A stretch of DNA of 43,608 nucleotides from an alpha proteobacterium SCGC AAA015-N04 (GTDB lineage Bacteria > Pseudomonadota > Alphaproteobacteria > Puniceispirillales > Marisalimonadaceae), in the NCBI GenBank assembly GCA_000383115.1, contig KB910523.1:11367-54974 (forward strand), read 5' to 3'. Positions 1 through 7,554 of this stretch are shown in pieces. The number at the start of each line of letters is the position of its first letter. The first letter of the stretch is position 1. Position numbers and translations under genes: made by a program. The notes under the pieces are model-generated. The model searched no databases, was not told where the DNA came from, and was given only the letters and a program-made list of their open reading frames with translations.

Positions 1-1778
1 GACATAAGGTAGGTGTTGTTGGAAGAAATGGAGCTGGAAAAACAACTCTATTCAAATTAATTTTAAATGAAATTATTTTAGATGCTGGGGTAATCGAGGT
101 GCCAAAAAATTATAAGATTGGCTATGTTTCACAAGAAGCTCCATCAACTGAAGTAACATTATTGGACACAGTTTTAGAGGCTGATATTGAAAGGTCTAAA
201 TTGTTATACAATTCTCAAATAGAAAAAGATCCAAACAAAATTGCAGAAATTTATACTAGGTTGTCTGATATTAATGCATACTCTGCTGAAGCTAGGGCAT
301 CTTCAATTTTAAATGGCTTGGGGTTTACTAAAGAAGATCTCATTAGACCATGCTCTAGTTTTTCAGGTGGTTGGAGAATGCGTATTGCATTAGCAAGTGT
401 ATTGTTTTCTAATCCAGAATTACTTTTACTTGATGAACCCACGAACTATCTAGATTTTGAAGGTTCAGTTTGGTTAGAAAGTTACTTACAAAAATTTAAA
501 AACACAGCTTTGATAATTTCTCATGATAGGAATTTACTTAATAAATCAGTAACTAGCATATTACATTTATCACAAAAAAAGTTGATTTTTTATAATGGTA
601 ATTATGATTTTTTTGATAACGAAAGAAGAGTTCAATTAGAGCAAAAAAAATCTCAAAAAAATAAACAAGATACCCAAAGAGCCCATTTGGAAAGCTTTAT
701 TAATCGTTTTAAAGCTAAAGCCTCTAAGGCTAAACAGGCTCAATCAAGAATTAAAATTTTAGAAAAAATGAAACCTATTATAATTGAAGAAAATCAGAAA
801 GTTCCTACCTTCAATTTTGAAAAAAGTACAAAATTTTCTCCACCACTAATTACTATTGAACAGGCATCAGTTGGATATAATAATATTCCAATTTTAAAAA
901 ATATAAATTTAAGTATAGATCCAGATGATCGAATTGCCCTTTTAGGAGTAAACGGAGAAGGTAAGTCTACTTTGTCAAAATTGATAGCAAAAAAACTAAA
1001 TTCAATGAAAGGAAAATTAAATTATCCCAAAAAATTAAAAATTGGATATTTTGCACAACATCAACTAGACGAATTAAGGCCAAATGAAACACCCTTTGAA
1101 CATTTATATTCAAAACTGGACAAAGAAGTACCTTCTAAGATTAGAGCTAGACTAGGTTCAGTTGGTTTTACACAAGATACAATGGATATCGAAGTAAAAA
1201 GATTGTCTGGCGGACAAAAAGCTAGATTATTGCTGCTTTTAGTTGTCATTGAAAAACCTGATTTAATAATTCTTGATGAGCCTACTAATCATTTAGATGT
1301 TGAGAGTAGGGAAGCGCTTATAATGGCTTTAAATGGTTATACAGGATCTTTAATATTAGTAACTCATGATGCTTTTCTTGTAGAAAGATTAGTTGATCGT
1401 ATTCTTATCATTAAAGATGGAAATGTATCTGAATTTTTAGGTGATATTAATGAATATAAAAAAGTAGTTCTAAATAATAATACAATTAAAGGCAAACATA
1501 AGGAAGTTAGCAGTAAAAACATAGTAAATAAGCAATCTAAGACATCTAGCACTAAAGATTTTAAAAAACTTTTAACAAATTGTGAAAACAAAATTTTAAA
1601 ATATGAAAAACAAAAAAGTATTTTAGAACATGAAATGTTGCTTGAAAATTTTTACGAAGCTAATAATCAAAAACGTATTCAGGAAGTTAATGTTGAATTA
1701 AAAACTCTGATAAATCTTATCACTGAAGAAGAAAAAAAATGGGAAGAATTAGTAGTTAAGATAGAAAAGCTAAATTAA
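1..1778 (+). CDS. ABC-F family ATPase (Uup/YheS-like), 5' end cut by window edge
   Basis: Soluble twin-ATPase of the ABC-F family; members act on ribosomes or translation rather than in transport. The reading frame is open from base 3, and Walker A no. 1 (GRNGAGKTT) lies at bases 21-47, so the in-frame GTG at base 99 is not the start and roughly 30 residues are missing upstream. In order: first signature (FSGGWRMR) and Walker B (LLLLDEPTN), a charged linker rich in Lys/Gln (bases about 600-780), second Walker A (GVNGEGKST, bases 945-971), second signature (LSGGQKAR) and Walker B (LIILDEPTNHLD), then a Lys/Glu-rich C-terminal coiled-coil tail typical of Uup/YheS. No membrane segments. The stop overlaps the next gene's ATG (TAATG), suggesting coupling. 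The family is certain; the subfamily is not. Confidence 0.93.
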   Translation, partial: HKVGVVGRNGAGKTTLFKLILNEIILDAGVIEVPKNYKIGYVSQEAPSTEVTLLDTVLEADIERSKLLYNSQIEKDPNKIAEIYTRLSDINAYSAEARASSILNGLGFTKEDLIRPCSSFSGGWRMRIALASVLFSNPELLLLDEPTNYLDFEGSVWLESYLQKFKNTALIISHDRNLLNKSVTSILHLSQKKLIFYNGNYDFFDNERRVQLEQKKSQKNKQDTQRAHLESFINRFKAKASKAKQAQSRIKILEKMKPIIIEENQKVPTFNFEKSTKFSPPLITIEQASVGYNNIPILKNINLSIDPDDRIALLGVNGEGKSTLSKLIAKKLNSMKGKLNYPKKLKIGYFAQHQLDELRPNETPFEHLYSKLDKEVPSKIRARLGSVGFTQDTMDIEVKRLSGGQKARLLLLLVVIEKPDLIILDEPTNHLDVESREALIMALNGYTGSLILVTHDAFLVERLVDRILIIKDGNVSEFLGDINEYKKVVLNNNTIKGKHKEVSSKNIVNKQSKTSSTKDFKKLLTNCENKILKYEKQKSILEHEMLLENFYEANNQKRIQEVNVELKTLINLITEEEKKWEELVVKIEKLN

Positions 1779-2215
1779 TGAATTCGTTAGAAGCTTATAC
1801 TAGTCTTTTTATTTCTTCGTTTTTGTCTTCGACAATACTTCCTGGGCATTCTGAAATAACATTAACAACTCTTTTTCTATTAGAAAAATATTCACAGTTT
1901 TTGCTCATATTCTTTGCAAGCCTTGGTAATATATTAGGTTCAATTGTAAATTGGTTCTTAGGATTAAATATAACAAAATTTGTTAATAAAAGTTGGTTTC
2001 CTTTTCCAAAGAAACAATTGGATAAGGCTTCTTCATGGTATTTAAAATATGGTAAATGGTCTTTATTTCTTTGTTGGGTTCCTATAATTGGAGACCCATT
2101 AACAATTGTCGCAGGTATGTTTCGTTTTCCTTTAATTATATTTATAATTATAGTTTCAATCTCAAAAGTAATAAGATATATTTTTGTTGGTTATATTGCA
2201 TTAAAACTTTTATAA
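1778..2215 (+). CDS. YqaA/DedA-like (SNARE-associated) small membrane protein
   Basis: A 145-residue protein with several hydrophobic segments. The N-terminal part (S-S-T-I-L-P-G-H-S-E, residues about 17-26) matches the re-entrant-loop region of DedA/VTT proteins, and the central part (FLGLNITKFVNK, then W-Y-L-K-Y-G-K-W and W-V-P-I-I-G-D-P-L-T) matches the short YqaA branch. DedA-superfamily proteins are inner-membrane proteins linked to lipid flipping and envelope homeostasis; the role of YqaA itself is poorly known. The length fits the YqaA branch (about 140 residues). Its ATG overlaps the ABC-F stop, so it is probably translated from the same mRNA. Confidence 0.82.
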   Translation: MNSLEAYTSLFISSFLSSTILPGHSEITLTTLFLLEKYSQFLLIFFASLGNILGSIVNWFLGLNITKFVNKSWFPFPKKQLDKASSWYLKYGKWSLFLCWVPIIGDPLTIVAGMFRFPLIIFIIIVSISKVIRYIFVGYIALKLL

Positions 2216-2234
2216 TTAATATTGTGTAATTAAG

Positions 2235-2480
2235 ATGAAATTATCTATTTTATTTTTATTTATTCTATTTTCAAATTCACCTACCTATGCCGAAAATACT
2301 AATGATAAGATTGTTAATAATAAGTTTGAAACAGAGTGTAAATTATTAGAAGCTGAAATAAGTTTATTACTTTTTTATGCTGATAATAAATTTATGAATA
2401 AACCTGAATTAATTTCAAAATATCTTAAGGAAGTGAATTTTCACGAAATTGTAGATTCTTGGGAAAAGTTATGCAAATAA
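2235..2480 (+). CDS. small secreted hypothetical protein (81 aa)
   Basis: I do not recognise this protein. It starts with a lysine, then a hydrophobic stretch (LSILFLFILF) and a plausible signal-peptidase site after T-Y-A (residues 17-19), so a mature periplasmic protein of about 62 residues is likely. The mature part is acidic and helical-looking with two cysteines (C35, C80) that could form a disulfide. It follows the yqaA-like gene by 19 nt in the same direction, and its stop codon directly abuts the 3' end of the convergent tRNA-Asn gene. A signal peptide plus placement supports a real gene, but the short length leaves some doubt. Confidence 0.55.
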   Translation: MKLSILFLFILFSNSPTYAENTNDKIVNNKFETECKLLEAEISLLLFYADNKFMNKPELISKYLKEVNFHEIVDSWEKLCK

Positions 2481-2555
2481 TGGCTCCCCGGGACGGATTC
2501 GAACCGCCGGCCAGACGATTAACAGTCGTCTGCTCTACCGCTGAGCTACCGGGGA
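2481..2555 (-). tRNA. tRNA-Asn (anticodon GTT)
   Basis: 75-nt cloverleaf on the minus strand with the CCA end encoded. The acceptor stem TCCCCGG pairs with CCGGGGA, the anticodon stem is GACGA/TCGTC with loop CTGTTAA (anticodon GTT), and the T-loop is GTTCGAATC. It lies 84 nt downstream of the selU stop on the same strand and converges on the small secreted-protein gene. Confidence 0.97.
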
Positions 2556-2639
2556 ATATATCGATTACTCATCTGTTTGTTTTTAATCTAATTATTATAA
2601 AATGCAACAATTTAATAAAACAATTCAAAGTGTTGAAGA

Positions 2640-3686
2640 TTAATTATTTTTTAAAATTTTTTTAGCTATTTTAGAAATTTCTGAATGACTTAGAGATTTA
2701 GCATTTATGAGTTTAATTATTTTACGGTCATTTTTAATTGTATTTGAGGAGTAAGACGGGTCATAATGATTTTGTAAAAAACTCTCAGTAAGCTCTTCCC
2801 AATTTTTCTTTAGTATTAAATCTTTCCAACTATCAATTAATTTTTTACTCAGTCTCTTTTTTAAACCAATTAGTAAGGGATAAAGCAGATTGGGGTTATC
2901 GCACATATAATCATAATCTTTAACTAGAAAATTTGTCCTCAATTTTAGATCTGCTTTAATCTCAACCCTAGGTGAAATTATCATTTTTGCCCAAATTGAT
3001 TTAGGTATATGAATATTACCAATTTTGCTACTTTCTGCCTCAACATAAATATTTTTTTTAAGGTTAAGTTTTTTAAGTTTATTAAATAATTTACTTTCAA
3101 ACAATTTTTGAGAAGGTTGCTCTAAACCTGGCATTTTGCCTAATAAGGAACCTTTATGATTGGCCAAACCCTCTAAATCTAAAATTTGTCCACCTAATTC
3201 ACCAATATTTTGTAAAATTTTAGTTTTAGCAGAACCAGTTTTACCACTTATTAAAATTATTTTTAATTTAGAACCAATATTTTCAAAAAATTTTACAACG
3301 TTATTTCTATATTCTTTATAACCACCATCTAATTGGTATGTTCTCCATCCTACTTCAGATAAAATAATTGAAAAGGCTTTTGATCTCTGACCACCTCTCC
3401 AACAATAAATCAATGGTTGCCATGAACCTTTTTGTTCAAGAAAATTTTTTTCGATGTGATACGCAATATTTCTTGCAGTAAGTGAGGATCCTATTATTTT
3501 TGCTTTGAAGGTACTTTCTTTTTTATAGATGGCACCAACTTTTTCTCTTTCCTGATCCGATAATACAGGGCAATTAATAGCTCCTATAATATGGTCGCTA
3601 GCAAATTCAGATGGAGATCTAACATCAATAATTGTATCAAAGTTTTTGCTTTCCCAATTTTTAATCGATTTATACTTTTTTACCAT
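2640..3686 (-). CDS. selU: tRNA 2-selenouridine synthase (SelU/MnmH)
   Basis: Converts 2-thiouridine to 2-selenouridine at wobble U34 of tRNA Lys, Glu and Gln, using selenophosphate and going through a geranylated intermediate. The 348 residues show the family architecture: an N-terminal rhodanese domain (DVRSPSEF at 21-28; active-site Cys95 in YCWRGGQRS) and a C-terminal P-loop domain (SGKTGSAKT, Walker A about 147-155). Length is usual for the family. It lies 3 nt after the stop of the SelD-fusion gene, so enzyme and selenium donor are made together. The tRNA-Lys(UUU) at 36611 is a predicted substrate. Confidence 0.95.
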   Translation of the reverse strand: MVKKYKSIKNWESKNFDTIIDVRSPSEFASDHIIGAINCPVLSDQEREKVGAIYKKESTFKAKIIGSSLTARNIAYHIEKNFLEQKGSWQPLIYCWRGGQRSKAFSIILSEVGWRTYQLDGGYKEYRNNVVKFFENIGSKLKIILISGKTGSAKTKILQNIGELGGQILDLEGLANHKGSLLGKMPGLEQPSQKLFESKLFNKLKKLNLKKNIYVEAESSKIGNIHIPKSIWAKMIISPRVEIKADLKLRTNFLVKDYDYMCDNPNLLYPLLIGLKKRLSKKLIDSWKDLILKKNWEELTESFLQNHYDPSYSSNTIKNDRKIIKLINAKSLSHSEISKIAKKILKNN

Positions 3687-3689
3687 TTC

Positions 3690-5882
3690 TTACGTTATTC
3701 TAATTTTGTTATCTAAATTGTTTACAAATCCTATTTCAGTAAAATTAATTTTGTTTTCCTTTAAAATTTTAAATTGTTTAACTTTTTCTTCTTGTGGAAT
3801 TATAAAAGCTAAACCTCCAACAGTTTGAGGATCATATAATATTTCATCTATTAACTTTGTTTCTCTATTATAAACTAATTCTTTTTGTGCGGTGTTAAAA
3901 TTTTTCTCGAATAATGAAGATCTGACATTTTTAGATAAAGCCTCTGTAACACCCTTAAATAAAGGTATTTTATCTGGAAAGATTGTTAGTCCAGTCTTTC
4001 CAACATCTCTTTTTATTAAGTTTAATAGATGGTTTGCTATTCCAAAACCAGTTATGTCAGTCATAAATAGAATTTTTAATTTATCTAAAATTTTTGAGAA
4101 ATTAATATTTCCTTGAGACATCTGTTTAAGAACTTCAATTTGGTAATAACTATCAATAATATCGTTGTTTATACCTGCAAATATGATTCCAGACCCTATT
4201 CTTTCAGTTAATATCAAAATGTCATTTACTTTTAACTTACTACGGGTTTTATCATTCACACTTTTTTTTTCGCCCATTACAGAAAAACCAATTACTGGAT
4301 CTTTATCTTTGCCAATCATAGTATGTCCACCACTTATAGAACAATTAGCCAATTTGAAGACTTCTCTTGCACCAGAGGTGACTTGTTCTAAATCTCTTGA
4401 ATTTATTTCAGAATTTGAAAATGGAAGTTGTAAAATCATTAGGGCTGAAATAAGTTTAGAATTGACCGCAATAATATCGCTAATTGCGTGATTTGCTGCA
4501 ATTTTCCCCAAAAGATATGGATCCGATATAATAGAGCTAATCATGTCTACACTTTGATACAAATTTGGATAATTACTTATATTAATTGCATCTTCAGACG
4601 TTGTAATTATTTCTTTGGGTAAAGTTGTTTTTAGAGAATTAAAATCTACTTTTGCAGCACAACCTCTGCATTGCATTTGATAAGAAGGTATTTTTTTATT
4701 ATTTTTTTGAAAAATAAGTTCAAAAACTTTAAATAAATTTCTAAATATATAATTATTATCTCGGTTCAAATCATTGAATTTTTTTACAAATTTTTGATCT
4801 ATTAATTTTTTTAAAAGAAAACTAAATCTTGAAGTAAATGTGAAATTATATTTGGTAGCAATGGCAAGTCCATTTGACAATCCTATTATTGATAAATAAT
4901 TTTTATTAAATTTATAGGGAACAGGTAAATTTTTTTGAATAAATCCTCTAATACTTTTAGCTAGTGGTTTTCCAGATTTTACAGCAAAAACACCTGATTT
5001 ACTTAAATTTTGATTGTTAAAATCAACTACGTCACCAGCAGCAAAAACATAATTATAATTTGTTTGGAATTTATTATTTACAAGAATAAAATTATTTTGA
5101 TTTAAAATAATATCTGATTTTTCTATCCATTCTGGGGGCATCGCATTTGTTGATAATATTGACTTGTCAATTTTAAATTTAGTTTTGTCTGATAAAATCA
5201 ATGTGTCTTTTTGTACCTCAATTACTTCTACTTTTTCAATTACATTAATTTTTGAATTTTGAAGAGCGTGCTTAGCTGCTTTTCTTGTTTTATTTGGGAA
5301 AGAACTTAATAGTCCATTTTTGCCAGTTATTATACTTATTTTCAAATTAGATTTTGTATTTTTGAAACGTTTTTGCAAACCTAAAGCCAATTCTACTGAA
5401 GCGGGACCTCCTCCAATAAAAGCAATATTATTATTTTTTTTTATTTCAGTTAAAAAATTACTTGATAATTTGGATATTGGTTTTACTGGTACACAATATT
5501 TAAGAGCCCCTTTTATAGTTTTATTGCTACTTTGTATGCCTGTGTTTATTGATAGTACGTCAAATTTTATTTTTGGTCTGTTTTTTAAAATAATTTCTTT
5601 ATTAATTGCTGAAATTTCTAAAACTTCTGAATGTATAAACCTAATATTCAACTTGAAACAAAGTTTATAGAGGTCTATGTGAGTTTCTCTCCAAGTGTAA
5701 ATTCCTTCTATGAACCCTGGAATCATACCTGAATAAGGTGTATCAATTTCTTTACTAATTAATGTTATTCTGTTTCCCTGAATAGGTTTTTTTGATAGCT
5801 CCATCATTAGCATTATGTGAGAATGTCCACCACCAATTAACACTAAGTCATTGTTTATTGGAATTTCTTGTTGTTTAAACAT
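3690..5882 (-). CDS. selD: NADH dehydrogenase-like flavoprotein fused to selenophosphate synthetase SelD
   Basis: A two-domain protein of 730 residues. Residues about 10-380 are an FAD/NAD(P)-dependent pyridine-nucleotide oxidoreductase of the NDH-2/sulfide:quinone-reductase fold: FAD motif IGGGHSH (16-22), NAD motif IGGGPASVE (156-164) and second FAD motif FAAGDVVD (280-287). Residues about 400-730 are SelD, which makes selenophosphate from selenide and ATP. Its glycine-rich start CRGCAAK carries the catalytic Cys408 and Lys411, and DAINIS, SDPYLLGK, ANHAISD and GGHTMIGKD follow. The second family Cys (E. coli Cys19) is Ala. This fusion is known in various bacteria; the flavoprotein may supply reduced selenium, but that is inference. 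It starts 19 nt after tRNA-Cys with only a weak ribosome-binding site. Confidence 0.93.
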   Translation of the reverse strand: MFKQQEIPINNDLVLIGGGHSHIMLMMELSKKPIQGNRITLISKEIDTPYSGMIPGFIEGIYTWRETHIDLYKLCFKLNIRFIHSEVLEISAINKEIILKNRPKIKFDVLSINTGIQSSNKTIKGALKYCVPVKPISKLSSNFLTEIKKNNNIAFIGGGPASVELALGLQKRFKNTKSNLKISIITGKNGLLSSFPNKTRKAAKHALQNSKINVIEKVEVIEVQKDTLILSDKTKFKIDKSILSTNAMPPEWIEKSDIILNQNNFILVNNKFQTNYNYVFAAGDVVDFNNQNLSKSGVFAVKSGKPLAKSIRGFIQKNLPVPYKFNKNYLSIIGLSNGLAIATKYNFTFTSRFSFLLKKLIDQKFVKKFNDLNRDNNYIFRNLFKVFELIFQKNNKKIPSYQMQCRGCAAKVDFNSLKTTLPKEIITTSEDAINISNYPNLYQSVDMISSIISDPYLLGKIAANHAISDIIAVNSKLISALMILQLPFSNSEINSRDLEQVTSGAREVFKLANCSISGGHTMIGKDKDPVIGFSVMGEKKSVNDKTRSKLKVNDILILTERIGSGIIFAGINNDIIDSYYQIEVLKQMSQGNINFSKILDKLKILFMTDITGFGIANHLLNLIKRDVGKTGLTIFPDKIPLFKGVTEALSKNVRSSLFEKNFNTAQKELVYNRETKLIDEILYDPQTVGGLAFIIPQEEKVKQFKILKENKINFTEIGFVNNLDNKIRIT

Positions 5883-5901
5883 ATTTATTACATCTAATAA
5901 A

Positions 5902-5975
5902 TGGAGGCCCGAAGCGGAATCGAACCGCTGTTAACGGCTTTGCAGGCCGCTGCATCACCACTCTGCCATCGGGCC
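5902..5975 (-). tRNA. tRNA-Cys (anticodon GCA)
   Basis: 74-nt cloverleaf with encoded CCA. The acceptor stem GGCCCGA pairs with TCGGGCC, the anticodon loop is CTGCAAA (anticodon GCA), and the T-arm is GCGGTTCGATTCCGC. It is immediately upstream of and codirectional with the selD fusion (19 nt gap), so tRNA and mRNA are probably on one primary transcript. Confidence 0.97.
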
Positions 5976-5993
5976 ACAAGTTAGGTGATTACT

Positions 5994-6022
5994 TCTATAA
6001 CTCTTCAAAAGCATACAAGCAA
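5994..6022 (-). promoter_or_regulatory. candidate sigma-70-type promoter for tRNA-Cys-selD-selU
   Basis: Read on the minus strand, TTGCTT (6017-6022) and TATAGA (5994-5999) are separated by exactly 17 nt and end 18 nt before the mature tRNA-Cys 5' end. The match to consensus is partial (3/6 and 4/6) and the region is AT-rich, so this is a candidate only. Confidence 0.33.
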
Positions 6023-6151
6023 TTAAAAAAATATGTAGAATAATATTTTTGTTTCTAATTTTAGTGTTTATATTAAATTATTAACTAGAATTTTATTTTC
6101 AATCCGCTATTAGATTATATAAGAGTTAGTTTAGTATTTTTTGAGGTTTCA

Positions 6152-7531
6152 ATGATTTCATTTTTTAAAAAAATTAAATTTTTTTATTTAATAATTTTCT
6201 TTTTTTTATTTTTAAATGTTTCAAAAGTTCTTAGTTCCGATTTTTTATTTGAACATATTATTCATGAAGCACTAAAAAATAGTTTAGAATTAAAAGCCCA
6301 AAATTATAAATTAGCTGCTACCAAAAATTCTTTGGAAGAATCTGGTTCTTCAAAAGACTGGACAAATTCTTTTACAACAACCTTTGAGTCTGACAATAAA
6401 AATAGTAATTCCCAAGGAACATTTATAAATGATGAGACAACAACTTCCACTATCTCATTAAGCAAAAATATATTTGATGGAGGAGAAGCCTATGAAAAAA
6501 TTAAAATAGCAAAAGAAAATATTAAGCTTGAGCAATATAATTTAAATATTATTGAGCAAAAAATAATTTTGAATTCTATAAGAGCTTATTTAGATGTTTT
6601 TTCAAATCAATCTGTAGTTAGTTTAAGAAAAAAAAGTTTAGATAGATTTAAAGAAAATGTTGATGCCACAGAATTAAAACTTCAAGCTGGCACAGTAACA
6701 CCAACCACATTGGCTGAAGCTCAATCTAAATTAGCAAAAGCTCAATATGATTTAATTTTATCTGAAGGAAATCTTGAAAAAGCAATTTCTAAATTTAAAA
6801 GTATTACAAAATTCAAAGTTGTACCAAATAAATTATCATTACCTAATTCAACTTTCATACCTCCAGATACAAAAAATAAAATTGTTAAAATAGCTCTAGA
6901 GAACAATCTTGATATTATTGTAGCTAAATTGAAAAAAAATATTGCTGAAAAAAATGTTGCATTAAAAGAAAGTGATAATAGACCAACACTTAATTTAGAA
7001 TTTTTTGGTAAAGATAGTGATTCATCATTAAATACCTCTTCAACTGATTACCAAAGTTATGGTGTGAAACTAACTTTTAAGACACCATTCTTTTATAATT
7101 CTTCCTCCAAAGCTTCAATAAAAAAACTTGATAATTTATCAATAGCGAGTTCAATTGAATTATCTGAAAAACAAAGACAGGTAGAGTTAAGTGCTATTTC
7201 CTCCTATCAAAATTATAAAAGTGCTATTGCAAAAACCAAAGCATCAAAGAGCGAAAAAAAATCCTCATTACTAGCCTTAAATGGTATCAAAAAGGAGTCA
7301 GAATTTGGCATAAGAACAATTTTAGATGTGTTAGATGCAGAAGTTGAATTTTTAAATGCGTCTACTAATTTGATACAAAGTCAAGCTGATGAGGTCTATA
7401 GTGTTTATCAAATAAAGTCTATTTTAGGAAGCCTGTCTATTAAAGATATTAATAATGATTTGGATGTTAAATATGATTTGAAACAGAATAAATTAGATTT
7501 TAACATATTAGATCATAGGATGTTTAATTAA
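6152..7531 (+). CDS. tolC: TolC-family outer-membrane channel protein
   Basis: Outer-membrane trimeric channel that pairs with type I secretion or RND efflux pumps. The 459-residue protein begins with a signal peptide (basic K-K-I-K followed by a long hydrophobic stretch; cleavage near residue 29). Two repeated outer-membrane-factor units follow, each with long coiled helices (SLSKNIFDGGEAYEKIKIAKE... and the paralogous ...KLTFKTPFFYNSSSKASI...). Near the end is the hallmark EFGIRTILDVLDAEVEFLNA, which corresponds to the family's VGxRTxxDVLxA segment. A GAGG ribosome-binding site lies 6 nt before the ATG. valS follows at 24 nt, as in other alphaproteobacteria. No pump partner is visible in the window. 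Confidence 0.92.
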   Translation: MISFFKKIKFFYLIIFFFLFLNVSKVLSSDFLFEHIIHEALKNSLELKAQNYKLAATKNSLEESGSSKDWTNSFTTTFESDNKNSNSQGTFINDETTTSTISLSKNIFDGGEAYEKIKIAKENIKLEQYNLNIIEQKIILNSIRAYLDVFSNQSVVSLRKKSLDRFKENVDATELKLQAGTVTPTTLAEAQSKLAKAQYDLILSEGNLEKAISKFKSITKFKVVPNKLSLPNSTFIPPDTKNKIVKIALENNLDIIVAKLKKNIAEKNVALKESDNRPTLNLEFFGKDSDSSLNTSSTDYQSYGVKLTFKTPFFYNSSSKASIKKLDNLSIASSIELSEKQRQVELSAISSYQNYKSAIAKTKASKSEKKSSLLALNGIKKESEFGIRTILDVLDAEVEFLNASTNLIQSQADEVYSVYQIKSILGSLSIKDINNDLDVKYDLKQNKLDFNILDHRMFN

Positions 7532-7554
7532 CCAAAATTTATTGGAATTTTGAT

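Noticed and set aside
99-101. GTG as start of the ABC-F gene
   Set aside because: The frame stays open to the window edge and the upstream part encodes Walker A, so the gene is simply truncated by the window.
2459-2665. Open frame of 68 codons on the plus strand across the tRNA-Asn
   Set aside because: It runs through the tRNA gene in antisense; there is no ribosome-binding site or composition supporting a protein.
3690-5882. Selenocysteine (in-frame TGA) in SelD or neighbouring genes
   Set aside because: The catalytic position is an ordinary Cys codon and no gene appears interrupted at a TGA in a redox motif.
7533-7552. CAAAATT/AATTTTG inverted repeat before valS, considered as terminator or leader
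   Set aside because: Seven mostly A-T pairs without a U-run; too weak in this base composition to call.
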